Assembly: GCF_018332695.1 (NCBI RefSeq)
Contig: NZ_BOQN01000048.1
Coordinates: 118,002-182,001, forward strand
DNA from: Paractinoplanes toevensis
Lineage (GTDB): Bacteria > Actinomycetota > Actinomycetes > Mycobacteriales > Micromonosporaceae
Length of the DNA stretch: 64,000 nucleotides
Reading direction: 5' to 3'
This document shows positions 1 through 11,226 of this stretch, piece by piece (within the stretch, counting starts at the first letter, position 1; every line of letters begins with the position of its first letter). Under the pieces are notes generated by a model. That model had not been told where the DNA came from, did no database searches, and saw nothing but the letters and a program-made list of their open reading frames with translations. Made by a program: the position numbers and the translations under genes.

Positions 1-198
1 GTCGCCAGGCCGCTGACCGATGCCGATGAGCAGGCCCTGTCCGGAAAGCTGGCCGAGATGTACGGCCGGCCGGTCTCGCTGCAGATCGTGGTTGACCCCG
101 CGATCATCGGCGGGGTCAGTGTCCGGGTCGGCTCCGACCTCTACGACGGCACGATCCTGCGCCGGCTCACCGCAGCCAAGCAGGCGTTCGCTAAATAG
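1..198 (+). CDS. atpH: F1Fo ATP synthase delta subunit, C-terminal part (partial)
   Basis: The window opens inside this gene in frame 1 and reads 65 residues to a TAG stop. The visible end (…VVDPAIIGGVSVRVGSDLYDG…) carries the conserved C-terminal delta/OSCP pattern in which P-x-I-I-G-G is followed by a basic, helical tail ending RLTAAKQAFAK. Delta links the peripheral stalk (b subunit) to the alpha/beta head of the ATP synthase at the inner face of the membrane. It sits 91 nt before atpA in the usual bacterial order delta, alpha, gamma, beta. The 5' part lies outside the window. In actinobacteria the delta protein is sometimes fused to the b subunit, which cannot be judged here. Confidence 0.93.
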   Translation, partial: VARPLTDADEQALSGKLAEMYGRPVSLQIVVDPAIIGGVSVRVGSDLYDGTILRRLTAAKQAFAK

Positions 199-289
199 TT
201 TCTTCCCCTCGGTCCGTCCGCGGTGACGTGACGATCGAGTAGGCCCCTCGGTGGCGGCGACGTCCCGAGCTAGACAGAGAAGGCAGAGG

Positions 290-1939
<1,650 letters not shown>

Positions 1940-1942
1940 GTC

Positions 1943-4314
<2,372 letters not shown>

Positions 4315-4329
4315 CCCTTCTCGCGACAA

Positions 4330-4365
4330 ATGAGCCGCGCCCGCCGTCAGGTGGGCGCGGCTCAT
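4330..4365. terminator. Hairpin terminator between atpD and the LCP gene
   Basis: Arms of 16 nt (4330-4345 and 4350-4365, beginning ATGAGCCGCGCC and ending GGCGCGGCTCAT) pair with one mismatch around a 4-nt loop. It starts 16 nt after the atpD stop and has no clear U-tract, as is common for actinobacterial terminators. Its placement suggests that most transcription of the atp operon ends before the last subunit gene, atpC. The remaining gap to 4450 shows nothing else I recognise. Confidence 0.75.
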
Positions 4366-4450
4366 CGCGTTTCCCGGCCTTCGCACGGGCGTTAGGGCTT
4401 TCGCGGCCTAGGTAGGCTGGCGGTGTCGCCTTTGATTGTTGGGAGTGGAT

Positions 4451-5572
4451 GTGGCCAAATCCAGCAAACGCCGTGCCCCGATGTGGGCCCGGTTGTGTGC
4501 GATCTTCGGCTGCATTCTGATGGTCCTCAGCGGTGGTGCTCTCGTGACCGGCCAGGTCGTGCTCGCCCGCTACGCCGGCGCGGTCGAGAACAAATCCCTG
4601 CTCGGCGGCAATGACGCGGCCGCGGCCGACAAGGTCTCCGACATCAAGGGTGCGCAGAACATCCTGCTCGTCGGCATCGACCCGCGGACCGACACGCAGA
4701 CCCCGCTCTCCGACTCGATCATCGTGGTGCACGTGCCGCAGTCGATGGACCAGGCGTACATCTTCTCGGTCCCGCGCGACCTGCTGGTCGACATCCCGTC
4801 GTTCGACAAGACCGGATTCCGCGGTGGTCGCTCCAAGATCAACGCCGCGATGGGGTACGGCAGCGCGATCGGCAACGGCAAGCACGACGCGGCCCAGGGG
4901 TTCGAGCTGCTGGCCAAGACGGTCCAGCAGCTCACCGGCATCGACGGCTTCGACGCCGGCGCCATCATCAACTTCGGCGGCTTCAAGAAGATCGTGGACG
5001 CCATGGGCGGCGTGACCATGAGGATCGACCAGAACGTGAAGTCCGAGCACCTGCAGCCCAACGGCAAGCCCCGGCCCCGGCTGTCCCGGTGCGCCGACAA
5101 CACCTGCGAGCACCCCTACTACGGGCCGCAGGCCGAATACAAGGTCGGCACCTACCACCTGCAGGGCTGGCAGGCCCTCGACTACGTGCGGCAGCGCTAC
5201 GGCCTGCCGAAGAGCGACTACGACCGCCAACGCCACCAGCAGCAGTTCATCAAGGCGATGGCGTCGCAGGCGCTGGGCAAGGACGTCATCACCAACCCGG
5301 TGAAGCTCGACAAGGTGCTCAAGGCGGCCGGCGACGCGCTGGTCTTCGACGGCAACGGGCACGACGTGGTCGACTGGGGTTTCGCCCTGAAGAACGTCCG
5401 GGCCAACAACATGACGACGATCAAGCTGCCCGGCGGGGGAATCATCGAGAACGGGAAGTACCAGGGCGAGGCCCTCGACGAGAGCGCCGGCGAGTTCTTC
5501 AAGGCGGTCAGCCAGGACCGGTTGCCCAAGTTCCTCTTCGACCACCCGGAGTATGTCAACAAAGAGAGCTGA
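4451..5572 (+). CDS. LytR-CpsA-Psr (LCP) family cell-wall ligase
   Basis: A 373-residue protein with a short cytoplasmic head, one membrane segment at about residues 12-36 (ARLCAIFGCILMVLSGGALV), then an extracellular LCP domain beginning NILLVGIDPR. The core patterns D-S-I-I-V-V-H, FSVPRDLLVDIP and, later, VRQRYGLPKSDYDRQRHQQ are the phosphate- and polyprenyl-phosphate-binding motifs of the family. LCP enzymes transfer polymers from lipid carriers to peptidoglycan on the outer face of the membrane. GTG at 4451 follows a GGGAG site by 5 nt; the upstream in-frame TTG at 4436 has no such site. It lies between atpD and atpC in the same direction, which is not the usual place for this family. Older records call such proteins LytR transcriptional regulators; nothing here resembles a DNA-binding domain. 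Confidence 0.9.
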   Translation: MAKSSKRRAPMWARLCAIFGCILMVLSGGALVTGQVVLARYAGAVENKSLLGGNDAAAADKVSDIKGAQNILLVGIDPRTDTQTPLSDSIIVVHVPQSMDQAYIFSVPRDLLVDIPSFDKTGFRGGRSKINAAMGYGSAIGNGKHDAAQGFELLAKTVQQLTGIDGFDAGAIINFGGFKKIVDAMGGVTMRIDQNVKSEHLQPNGKPRPRLSRCADNTCEHPYYGPQAEYKVGTYHLQGWQALDYVRQRYGLPKSDYDRQRHQQQFIKAMASQALGKDVITNPVKLDKVLKAAGDALVFDGNGHDVVDWGFALKNVRANNMTTIKLPGGGIIENGKYQGEALDESAGEFFKAVSQDRLPKFLFDHPEYVNKES

Positions 5573-5651
5573 GCCACCCCGTACCACGGGGGCCGAGCTC
5601 GCCGTTTAGACTTCACCCATTCGGTAGTACTTAGCTGAGCAGGGAGACAGC

Positions 5652-5933
5652 GTGGCCAACCAGCTGCCCGTCAAGGTCGTAGCCGTCGAGGAGCGCATCT
5701 GGTCCGGCGAGGCCGAGATGGTCGTCGCACGCACCACCGAGGGCGAGATCGGCGTGCTGCCCGGCCACTCGCCGCTGCTGGGCCTGCTCAAGGAGCCCTC
5801 GCAGGTGCGGGTCAAGCTGGCCGGCGGCGAGCAGTTGACCTACGACGTGAGCGGTGGCTTCCTCTCGATCGACGCGGACGGCGTGACCGTTCTCGCCGAG
5901 AGCGCCACGCCCGCCACCCCCGAGTCGCACTGA
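5652..5933 (+). CDS. atpC: F1Fo ATP synthase epsilon subunit, short form
   Basis: A 93-residue protein covering only the N-terminal beta-sandwich of epsilon: KVVAVEERIWSGEAE, GEIGVLPGHSPLLGLL and the DVSGGFLSIDADGVTVLAESA segment are characteristic. The family is usually about 120-140 residues with two C-terminal helices that inhibit ATP hydrolysis. Here the protein stops 12 residues after the sandwich (TPATPESH), so that domain is absent. The GTG start has AGGGAG 6 nt upstream. It is detached from atpD by a terminator and the LCP gene, so it probably has its own transcription signal in 5573-5651 or is read from the LCP promoter. Confidence 0.95.
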   Translation: MANQLPVKVVAVEERIWSGEAEMVVARTTEGEIGVLPGHSPLLGLLKEPSQVRVKLAGGEQLTYDVSGGFLSIDADGVTVLAESATPATPESH

Positions 5934-5942
5934 CGTCCGGCG

Positions 5943-6416
5943 ATGCGGATTCTGGAGGTCTTCGGAATCTGCTTCGCCGTGTTCTTCGCGCTGCTCTTCG
6001 CCATCTTCTTCCGGCAGCGGCTGCTCAATCTGGGCGGCGGCACCATCCGGCTGCAGGTGCGGGTGAGCACGATGATGCCCGGCCGGGGCTGGTCCACCGG
6101 CATCGGCCAGTTCGTCGGCGACGAGCTGCGTTTCCACCGCATGTTCAGCCTCGCGTTCCGGCCTAAACGGGTGCTCGACCGCGAGGTCCTCGTGGTCGAG
6201 GAGCAACGCCGGCCGGACGGGCCGGAGCGGCTCACGATGCCCGCGCAGTGGGTGGTCCTGCGATGTTCCAACGGTGAGGCCGGCCAGATCGAGATCGCGA
6301 TGGCCGAGTCCACCGTCACCGGCTTCCTCTCCTGGCTCGAGGCGGCGCCACCGGGCCAGCCGGGCAGTGTCAGCCCGCGCCCGACGATCCGCCCCCGCCC
6401 CACCATCGAGCACTGA
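5943..6416 (+). CDS. DUF2550 family membrane-anchored protein
   Basis: A 157-residue protein with one N-terminal membrane helix (about residues 4-24, FGICFAVFFALLFAIFF) and a cytoplasmic domain of predicted beta type with repeated Arg-rich turns. DUF2550 proteins commonly follow atpC in actinobacteria (for example Rv1312 in Mycobacterium tuberculosis), and the position here, 9 nt after atpC, agrees. The molecular role is unknown. The C-terminus is a short Pro/Arg tail (RPTIRPRPTIEH). Confidence 0.85.
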   Translation: MRILEVFGICFAVFFALLFAIFFRQRLLNLGGGTIRLQVRVSTMMPGRGWSTGIGQFVGDELRFHRMFSLAFRPKRVLDREVLVVEEQRRPDGPERLTMPAQWVVLRCSNGEAGQIEIAMAESTVTGFLSWLEAAPPGQPGSVSPRPTIRPRPTIEH

Positions 6417-6419
6417 GCA

Positions 6420-7202
6420 ATGCGCATCCGGATCGTCGACGCCTTCACCGCCACGCCGTTCCGCGGCAACCCCGCCGGGGTCGTCGTGCTGGACGAGTTT
6501 CCCGAGGCCGAGTGGATGCAGCGGGTGGCGGCCGAGGTCAACCTGTCCGAGACGGCTTTCGTGCACCCGGTCGGCGACGACTTCGCGCTCCGCTGGTTCA
6601 CCCCGGCCGTCGAGGTCGCGCTCTGCGGGCACGCCACCCTCGCCACCGCCCACGTGCTCGGCCGTGACAAGGCGAGCTTCCACACCCTCAGCGGCGTCCT
6701 GACCGCGGTGTCCGGCGGCGATGGGTGGTACACGCTCGACTTCCCGACCGCTCCGCTGACGCCGGTTCCGGCGCCGCCCTGGCTGGCCGAGGTGCTGGGT
6801 GCTGAGGTCGGCGAAGTGCACCACACCGGGCCGAACACCGACGACCTGCTGGTCGAGCTGGCCGACGAGGCCACCGTCCGCGGTCTGCGCCCCGACTTCG
6901 CCACCCTGGCCCGGGTGGAGAACCGCGGCGTGGTGGTGACCGCCCCGGCGGCGGAAGCGGGCGACTACGACTTCGTCTCGCGCTTCTTCGGCGCCGCCGC
7001 GGGGGTGGCCGAGGACCCGGTCACCGGCAGCGCCCACACGGCCCTCGCCCCGTTCTGGTCGGCCCGGCTCGGCGGCCGCACATCGCTGGTCGGCTACCAG
7101 GCCTCGCCGCGCGGCGGTTACGTGCGGGTCGAGCTGGCCGGCGAGCGCACCCACCTGACCGGCCAGGCCGTCACGGTCGTCGACGGCGAGCTCTACGCCT
7201 GA
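6420..7202 (+). CDS. PhzF-family isomerase/epimerase-like protein
   Basis: A 260-residue protein beginning MRIRIVDAFTATPFRGNPAGVVVL, the hallmark opening of PhzF-like enzymes, with an acid residue in the LSETAFV segment and the second-lobe signature EDPVTGSAHTALAPFW. PhzF performs an isomerisation in phenazine synthesis, but most family members, including those next to housekeeping genes like this one, have unassigned substrates, and no phenazine genes are seen here. It starts 3 nt after the DUF2550 stop and so is probably cotranscribed with it. Its last 10 nt overlap the 3' end of the convergent VOC gene. Confidence 0.88.
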   Translation: MRIRIVDAFTATPFRGNPAGVVVLDEFPEAEWMQRVAAEVNLSETAFVHPVGDDFALRWFTPAVEVALCGHATLATAHVLGRDKASFHTLSGVLTAVSGGDGWYTLDFPTAPLTPVPAPPWLAEVLGAEVGEVHHTGPNTDDLLVELADEATVRGLRPDFATLARVENRGVVVTAPAAEAGDYDFVSRFFGAAAGVAEDPVTGSAHTALAPFWSARLGGRTSLVGYQASPRGGYVRVELAGERTHLTGQAVTVVDGELYA

Positions 7203-7570
7203 AGCTCGACCTCGTAACCCCAGTTGTCCTCAAGATAGGCCGCGTAGGAATCGGGCCCTCCCGCGTGCGGATGCCGGTCCGCGAAGAGCAGTGACCAGCC
7301 GTTCTCCTGCGCCAGGCGGGTCAGCCGGTCCACCTCGTCCCGGCCGCCCACCGCGAACGCCACATGGTTGAGACCGGGCGCGAGCCGGTCGTGCACGTCG
7401 CCGGAGAGCGCCGGCGACTGCTCCAGCACCAGGTAGACCTCGCCGTACTTCCAGGACCGGCCACCCGGCCAGTCCTGGAAGACGGTCCAGCCCAGCTCGC
7501 CCAGCAGCCACCCCCACGGCCCGGACGAGCCGGCCAGGTCCGGCACCCACAGCTCGACGTGGTGCAGCAC
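7193..7570 (-). CDS. VOC (glyoxalase/bleomycin-resistance fold) protein
   Basis: A 125-residue single VOC module: HHVELWVPDLAGSSG opens the first beta-alpha-beta unit and LNHVAFAVGGRDEVDRLTRL the second, with the terminal YLEDNWGYEVEL strand. His and Glu positions fit metal-binding VOC members, but the substrate cannot be told. GTG at 7570 overlaps the stop of the upstream adenosyltransferase gene (TAGTG), so the two are translationally coupled. The coupling is the only clue to a role. Confidence 0.82.
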   Translation of the reverse strand: MLHHVELWVPDLAGSSGPWGWLLGELGWTVFQDWPGGRSWKYGEVYLVLEQSPALSGDVHDRLAPGLNHVAFAVGGRDEVDRLTRLAQENGWSLLFADRHPHAGGPDSYAAYLEDNWGYEVELQA

Positions 7571-8142
7571 TAGGCCGCCCCGCCCGGGACCCACTTCACG
7601 TCGCCGCCCGGGTTGGCCGCCCGGGACAGGATGAAGAGCAGGTCGGAGAGCCGGTTCAGGTATTTGGCGGGCAGTTCGCTGGTGCGGTCCGGGTCGTACT
7701 CGATCAGGGTCCAGGCCGCCCGTTCCGCGCGCCGCGCCACCGTGCGCGCCACGTGCAGCAGCGCCGCGCCCGGAGTGCCACCCGGCAGGATGAAGCTGTC
7801 GAGCGCCGCGAGGCGCTCGTTGAACTCGTCGCACCAGCCCTCGAGCCGGGTCACGTAGTCCTCGGTGATCCGCAGCGGCGGGTAGGGCGGGTTGTCGGCG
7901 AGCGGGTTGCACAGGTCGGCGCCGACGTCGAACAGATCGTTCTGCACGGCGGTGAGCACGACGCGTACGTCTTCGGGCAGGTCGCCGAGGGCGAGCGCCA
8001 CGCCCAGAGCGGCGTTGCACTCGTCGGTGTCGGCGTACGCGACGATGCGCGGATCGGTCTTCGCGACGACCTCGTTGTTGCCCAGGCGGGTCTCGCCGGC
8101 GTCGCCGGTGCGGGTGTAGATGCGAGTGAGGTGAACGGCCAT
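7570..8142 (-). CDS. PduO-type ATP:cob(I)alamin adenosyltransferase
   Basis: A 190-residue protein with the family ATP-binding start RIYTRTGDAGETRLG and the corrinoid/ATP patterns DECNAALG, LFDVGADL, FILPGGT and ARTVARRAER followed by YLNRLSDLLFILSR. It transfers adenosine from ATP to reduced cobalamin, making coenzyme B12 in the cytoplasm. In this window its likely clients are the B12-dependent acyl-CoA mutase at 32784 and its MeaB-type chaperone at 28838. No cobalamin riboswitch is visible in the short space before it. It is divergent from murA and shares the gap 8143-8193. Confidence 0.92.
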   Translation of the reverse strand: MAVHLTRIYTRTGDAGETRLGNNEVVAKTDPRIVAYADTDECNAALGVALALGDLPEDVRVVLTAVQNDLFDVGADLCNPLADNPPYPPLRITEDYVTRLEGWCDEFNERLAALDSFILPGGTPGAALLHVARTVARRAERAAWTLIEYDPDRTSELPAKYLNRLSDLLFILSRAANPGGDVKWVPGGAA

Positions 8143-8180
8143 GGGGACACCCTACGGAGCCGGCGGTAGGTGGCGGCCCA

Positions 8181-8193
8181 TACCATGGCGCGC
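8181..8193 (+). promoter_or_regulatory. Leaderless -10 box before murA
   Basis: TACCAT at 8181-8186 is a TANNNT box ending 7 nt before the GTG at 8194. The alternative ATG at 8185 would lie inside this box. No ribosome-binding sequence is present, so a leaderless transcript starting at GTG 8194 is inferred. Confidence 0.5.
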
Positions 8194-9471
8194 GTGGATG
8201 TGATCAGGGTTAAGGGTGGTGCGCAACTCACCGGTGACGTCACCGTCGGCGGCGCGAAGAATTCGGCGCTCAAGCTGATGGCCGTCGCGTTGCTGGCCGA
8301 GGGGCGCAGCGTCGTGGCGAACGCGCCCCGGATCACCGACATCGCGATCATGGCCGAGGTGCTGCGCCGGCTGGGTTGCCAGGTCACCCTGGACGGCGGC
8401 CGGGCCACCATCGACGTGCCCGCCGAGCCGGGCAGCGAGGCCGACTACGACCTGGTCCGGCGGCTGCGGGCGTCGATCTGTGTGCTGGGCCCGCTGCTGG
8501 CCCGCCGCGGTTACGTGCGGGTCGCCCTCCCCGGCGGTGACATGATCGGCTCGCGCGGCCTGGACATGCACTTCTCCGGCCTGACCCGGATGGGTGCCGA
8601 GATCTCCGGCGAGCACGGCTTCGTGATCGCCTCGGCGCCCGGCGGCCTGCGCGGCAGCAAGATCTGGCTGGACTTCCCGAGCGTCGGCGCGACCGAGAAC
8701 CTGCTGATGGCGGCGGTGCTGGCCAAGGGCGTCACCGAGATCGACAACGCGGCCCGCGAGCCGGAGATCGTCGACATCTGCGACATGCTGACCGAGATGG
8801 GTGCCCACATCGAGGGCGCCGGCAGCTCGACCCTCACCATCGAGGGAGTCTCCGAGCTGTCCCCGGTCACCCACACCACGGTCGGCGACCGGATCGTCGG
8901 CGGCACCTGGGCGTTCGCCGCCGCGATGACCCGGGGCGACGTCACCGTCCACGGCGTCCGGCCGGAGTTCCTGGACATCGCGCTGGACAAGCTGGTCACC
9001 GCGGGCGCGACGGTCACGCCGGGCGACAACCAGTTCCGGGTGCGCATGGACCAGCGTCCCCGGGCGGTCGACATCGTCACGCTGCCCTACCCGGGGTTCG
9101 CCACCGACCTGCTGCCGATGGCGATCGGGCTGGCCGCGGTGGCCGAGGGCTCGTCGCTGATCACCGAGAACATCTTCGACGGCCGGTTCATGTTCGTGAA
9201 CGAGATGGTCCGGCTCGGCGCCGACATCCGCACCGACGGGCACCACGCGGTGGTGAACGGGCGGGAGCGGTTGTCCGGGGCGCCGGTGCGGGCCACCGAC
9301 ATCCGGGCCGGTGCCGGTCTGGTGATCGCCGGCCTGTGCGCCGAGGGCGTCACCGAGGTCGGTGAGGTGCACCACATCGACCGTGGTTACCCCGACTTCG
9401 TGACCGACCTGGCCAAGTTGGGCGTCGAGGTGGAGCGGGCCGACGTGCCCGAGCCGACGTACGACTTCTGA
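8194..9471 (+). CDS. murA: UDP-N-acetylglucosamine 1-carboxyvinyltransferase MurA
   Basis: A 425-residue protein that adds enolpyruvate from PEP to UDP-GlcNAc, the first committed step of peptidoglycan synthesis. [13 protein letters not shown] near the N-terminus, [11 protein letters not shown] in the middle and the two-domain EPSP-synthase-like repeat are visible. In the mobile active-site loop the sequence is ALPGGDMIG: Asp116 stands where most bacteria have the fosfomycin-reactive Cys, the same change as in mycobacteria. GTG at 8194 is chosen because it gives an N-terminus of family length and follows a TANNNT box; ATG at 8185 or GTG at 8170 are possible alternatives. Essential function is expected. 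Confidence 0.95.
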   Translation: MDVIRVKGGAQLTGDVTVGGAKNSALKLMAVALLAEGRSVVANAPRITDIAIMAEVLRRLGCQVTLDGGRATIDVPAEPGSEADYDLVRRLRASICVLGPLLARRGYVRVALPGGDMIGSRGLDMHFSGLTRMGAEISGEHGFVIASAPGGLRGSKIWLDFPSVGATENLLMAAVLAKGVTEIDNAAREPEIVDICDMLTEMGAHIEGAGSSTLTIEGVSELSPVTHTTVGDRIVGGTWAFAAAMTRGDVTVHGVRPEFLDIALDKLVTAGATVTPGDNQFRVRMDQRPRAVDIVTLPYPGFATDLLPMAIGLAAVAEGSSLITENIFDGRFMFVNEMVRLGADIRTDGHHAVVNGRERLSGAPVRATDIRAGAGLVIAGLCAEGVTEVGEVHHIDRGYPDFVTDLAKLGVEVERADVPEPTYDF

Positions 9472-9488
9472 GGTCGCCAGGACAGGCG

Positions 9489-9845
9489 CTACACCGCCGG
9501 GGAGCCACCGACCAGGCGGCGGGCCTCCTCGACCTCCTCGGCGAAGACCAGCACCGCGGTGTGGCCCTCGCGATCGGCGGCCTGGGTGGCCCGGATCCCG
9601 GCGTCGCCGAGCAGCCGCTGGATCTCGTCGGCCAGGTCCGCGTCGTCGGTGACCGCGGCCGGGCAGAGCAGGCCGTAATCGTCCGGGTCGCCGAAGATGG
9701 CGAGGCCGGCCGCGTACGCGTCGTGGCCGTCCTCGCGGGCGAAGGTCCAATGAAGTCCCATGCGCCAGAACACCGCACCGAGGAAGCCGACAAGTCCGAC
9801 GGCGATCAGTGGCCCGATGAGGTACCAGCCGTTGCCCGACGCCAT
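9489..9845 (-). CDS. Small membrane-anchored protein of unknown function
   Basis: A 118-residue protein with one hydrophobic N-terminal helix (WYLIGPLIAVGLVGFLGAVFW, about residues 7-27) and a soluble tail containing FGDPDDYGLLCPAAV and an alpha/beta segment DEIQRLLGDAGIRATQAADREGHTAVLVF. The tail resembles the short signal-transducing, DUF2007-like fold only in general pattern; I do not assign a family. ATG at 9845 is the first Met before the helix. It is convergent with murA (17 nt between stops) and divergent from the dehydrogenase at 9982. Confidence 0.7.
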   Translation of the reverse strand: MASGNGWYLIGPLIAVGLVGFLGAVFWRMGLHWTFAREDGHDAYAAGLAIFGDPDDYGLLCPAAVTDDADLADEIQRLLGDAGIRATQAADREGHTAVLVFAEEVEEARRLVGGSPAV

Positions 9846-9981
9846 GGGCACAGTCTCGCACCGTTGCGCGAGGCTTTGCGGAGATTTGACCCGATAGGGA
9901 CGCCACCTCGGCCTGAGTTTCCGTTCAGTAACAACGGTAGGGTGAGCCGAGGAATCCGGGTACGGCAGAAAGGGAACGCAC

Positions 9982-10830
9982 ATGGCGGGTCGACTCGCGG
10001 TCATCGGCTCCGGGTTGATGGGCTCCGGCATCGCGCAGGTCTCGGCGCAGGCCGGCTGGAAGGTCACCATGCGCGACGTCGACGACGCCGCGACCAACCG
10101 GGGCATGGCGGCCATCCGGGCCTCCCTGGAGCGCTTCGTCAACAAGGAAAAGATCACCCAAGAGGACGCCGAGGCGACCCTGGCCCGGATCACTCCCACC
10201 ACCGACCTGGACGCGGCCGCCGACGCCGACGTCGTGGTCGAGGCGATCTACGAGAAGGTCGAGGCCAAGCACGAGGTCTTCCGCACCCTCGACAAGATCT
10301 GCAAGGCCGGCGCGGTGCTCGGCACCAACACCTCGGCCATCCCGATCACCCAGATCGCCACGGTCACCGAGCGGCCCGAGTCGGTCGTCGGCATCCACTT
10401 CTTCTCGCCGGTGCCGATGATGAAGCTGGTCGAGCTGGTCCGCGGTTACCAGACGTCGGACGAGACGCTCGCGGCCGCCCGCAACTTCGCCGAGGAGGTC
10501 GGCAAGACCTGCGTCGAGGTCAAGCGGGACGTCGCCGGCTTCGTCTCCAACCGGCTCTTCTCGGCCCTGCTGGTCGAGGCGATCAAGCTGGTCGAGTCGG
10601 GCGTGATCTCACCGGCCGACCTGGACACGGTCATGAAGCTGGGCTTCGGCCACGCCATGGGTCCGCTCGCCACGGTGGATCTGACCGGCCTCGACGTGAT
10701 GCTGAACGCGGCCGGCAACATCTACCGGGACACCGCCGACGAGAAGTTCTTCCCGCCGGAACTGCTCCAGCGCATGGTCACCGCGGGTGACCTGGGCCGC
10801 AAGACCGGCAAGGGTTTCTACACGTACTGA
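9982..10830 (+). CDS. 3-hydroxyacyl-CoA (3-hydroxybutyryl-CoA) dehydrogenase
   Basis: A 282-residue NAD(P)-dependent enzyme. The N-terminal Rossmann motif GSGLMGSGIA is at residues 9-18, the catalytic-His region is GIHFFSPVPMMKLVE, and the C-terminal domain shows DVAGFVSNRL, FGHAMGPLATVDLTGLD and the terminal GRKTGKGFYTY. It oxidises or reduces 3-hydroxyacyl-CoA in fatty-acid breakdown or butyryl-CoA and PHB-type pathways. AAAGGGA precedes the ATG by 8 nt. It appears monocistronic; thiolase (27660) and enoyl-CoA hydratase (61340) are elsewhere in the window. Confidence 0.93.
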   Translation: MAGRLAVIGSGLMGSGIAQVSAQAGWKVTMRDVDDAATNRGMAAIRASLERFVNKEKITQEDAEATLARITPTTDLDAAADADVVVEAIYEKVEAKHEVFRTLDKICKAGAVLGTNTSAIPITQIATVTERPESVVGIHFFSPVPMMKLVELVRGYQTSDETLAAARNFAEEVGKTCVEVKRDVAGFVSNRLFSALLVEAIKLVESGVISPADLDTVMKLGFGHAMGPLATVDLTGLDVMLNAAGNIYRDTADEKFFPPELLQRMVTAGDLGRKTGKGFYTY

Positions 10831-10853
10831 TCACGGGTTCTCCGGAGCTGCCC

Positions 10854-10865
10854 TACGCTGTCGCT
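10854..10865 (+). promoter_or_regulatory. Leaderless -10 box (TACGCT)
   Basis: TACGCT at 10854-10859 followed by 6 nt and the GTG at 10866, with no ribosome site, matches the leaderless layout seen at several genes in this window. Confidence 0.5.
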
Positions 10866-11180
10866 GTGGCGAGGGCAGCACCGGACCCGGAAGAGATGCA
10901 GTGGGCGCTCGCCGAGGCGAGCGCGGAGGCGCTGTCCGTGGCGCCCGGCTGGTTCCGGGCCTGGCCGACGGCCGACGAGAAGTGGTCGGCGGTCAACGTC
11001 CGAGCCGCCACCCAGGTGATCGTCAACCACAGCCGCGAGGACGACCGGCACCCGAACAGCTGGACGGTCCGGGCCCTGTTCGGCGGCCACGCCGTCGAGC
11101 TGCACGTCGGCCCGTACGAGACGAAGCACCACGCCCTGCTGGTCGCGCACGCCGTGCTGAGCATGGCCTACCGCGACTAG
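10866..11180 (+). CDS. Conserved small protein of unknown function
   Basis: A 104-residue soluble protein (MARAAPDPEEMQWALAEASA…). It has an N-terminal helix and a beta-rich second half (SWTVRALFGGHAVELHVGPYETKHHALL). There is no signal peptide or membrane segment. I do not recognise the family. GTG at 10866 follows a TANNNT box by 6 nt. Its TAG stop lies inside the left arm of the terminator at 11177-11226, shared with the convergent gene. Confidence 0.65.
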   Translation: MARAAPDPEEMQWALAEASAEALSVAPGWFRAWPTADEKWSAVNVRAATQVIVNHSREDDRHPNSWTVRALFGGHAVELHVGPYETKHHALLVAHAVLSMAYRD

Positions 11181-11226
11181 GGCCTGCCCTGCCGATCACG
11201 GAGGAGCGAGGCGAGGCAGGCCCTAG
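11177..11226. terminator. Bidirectional terminator containing both stop codons
   Basis: Perfect 12-nt arms CTAGGGCCTGCC (11177-11188) and GGCAGGCCCTAG (11215-11226) flank a 26-nt loop. The TAG of the rightward gene (11178-11180) and the TAG of the leftward gene (11223-11225) are both part of the arms, so each transcript ends translation as the hairpin forms. Confidence 0.72.

Noticed and set aside
4451..5572. LytR transcriptional regulator
   Set aside because: The protein has a membrane anchor and an extracellular LCP domain with no DNA-binding motif.
8143..8193. Cobalamin riboswitch before the adenosyltransferase gene
   Set aside because: The space is only about 50 nt and has no B12-box-like element.
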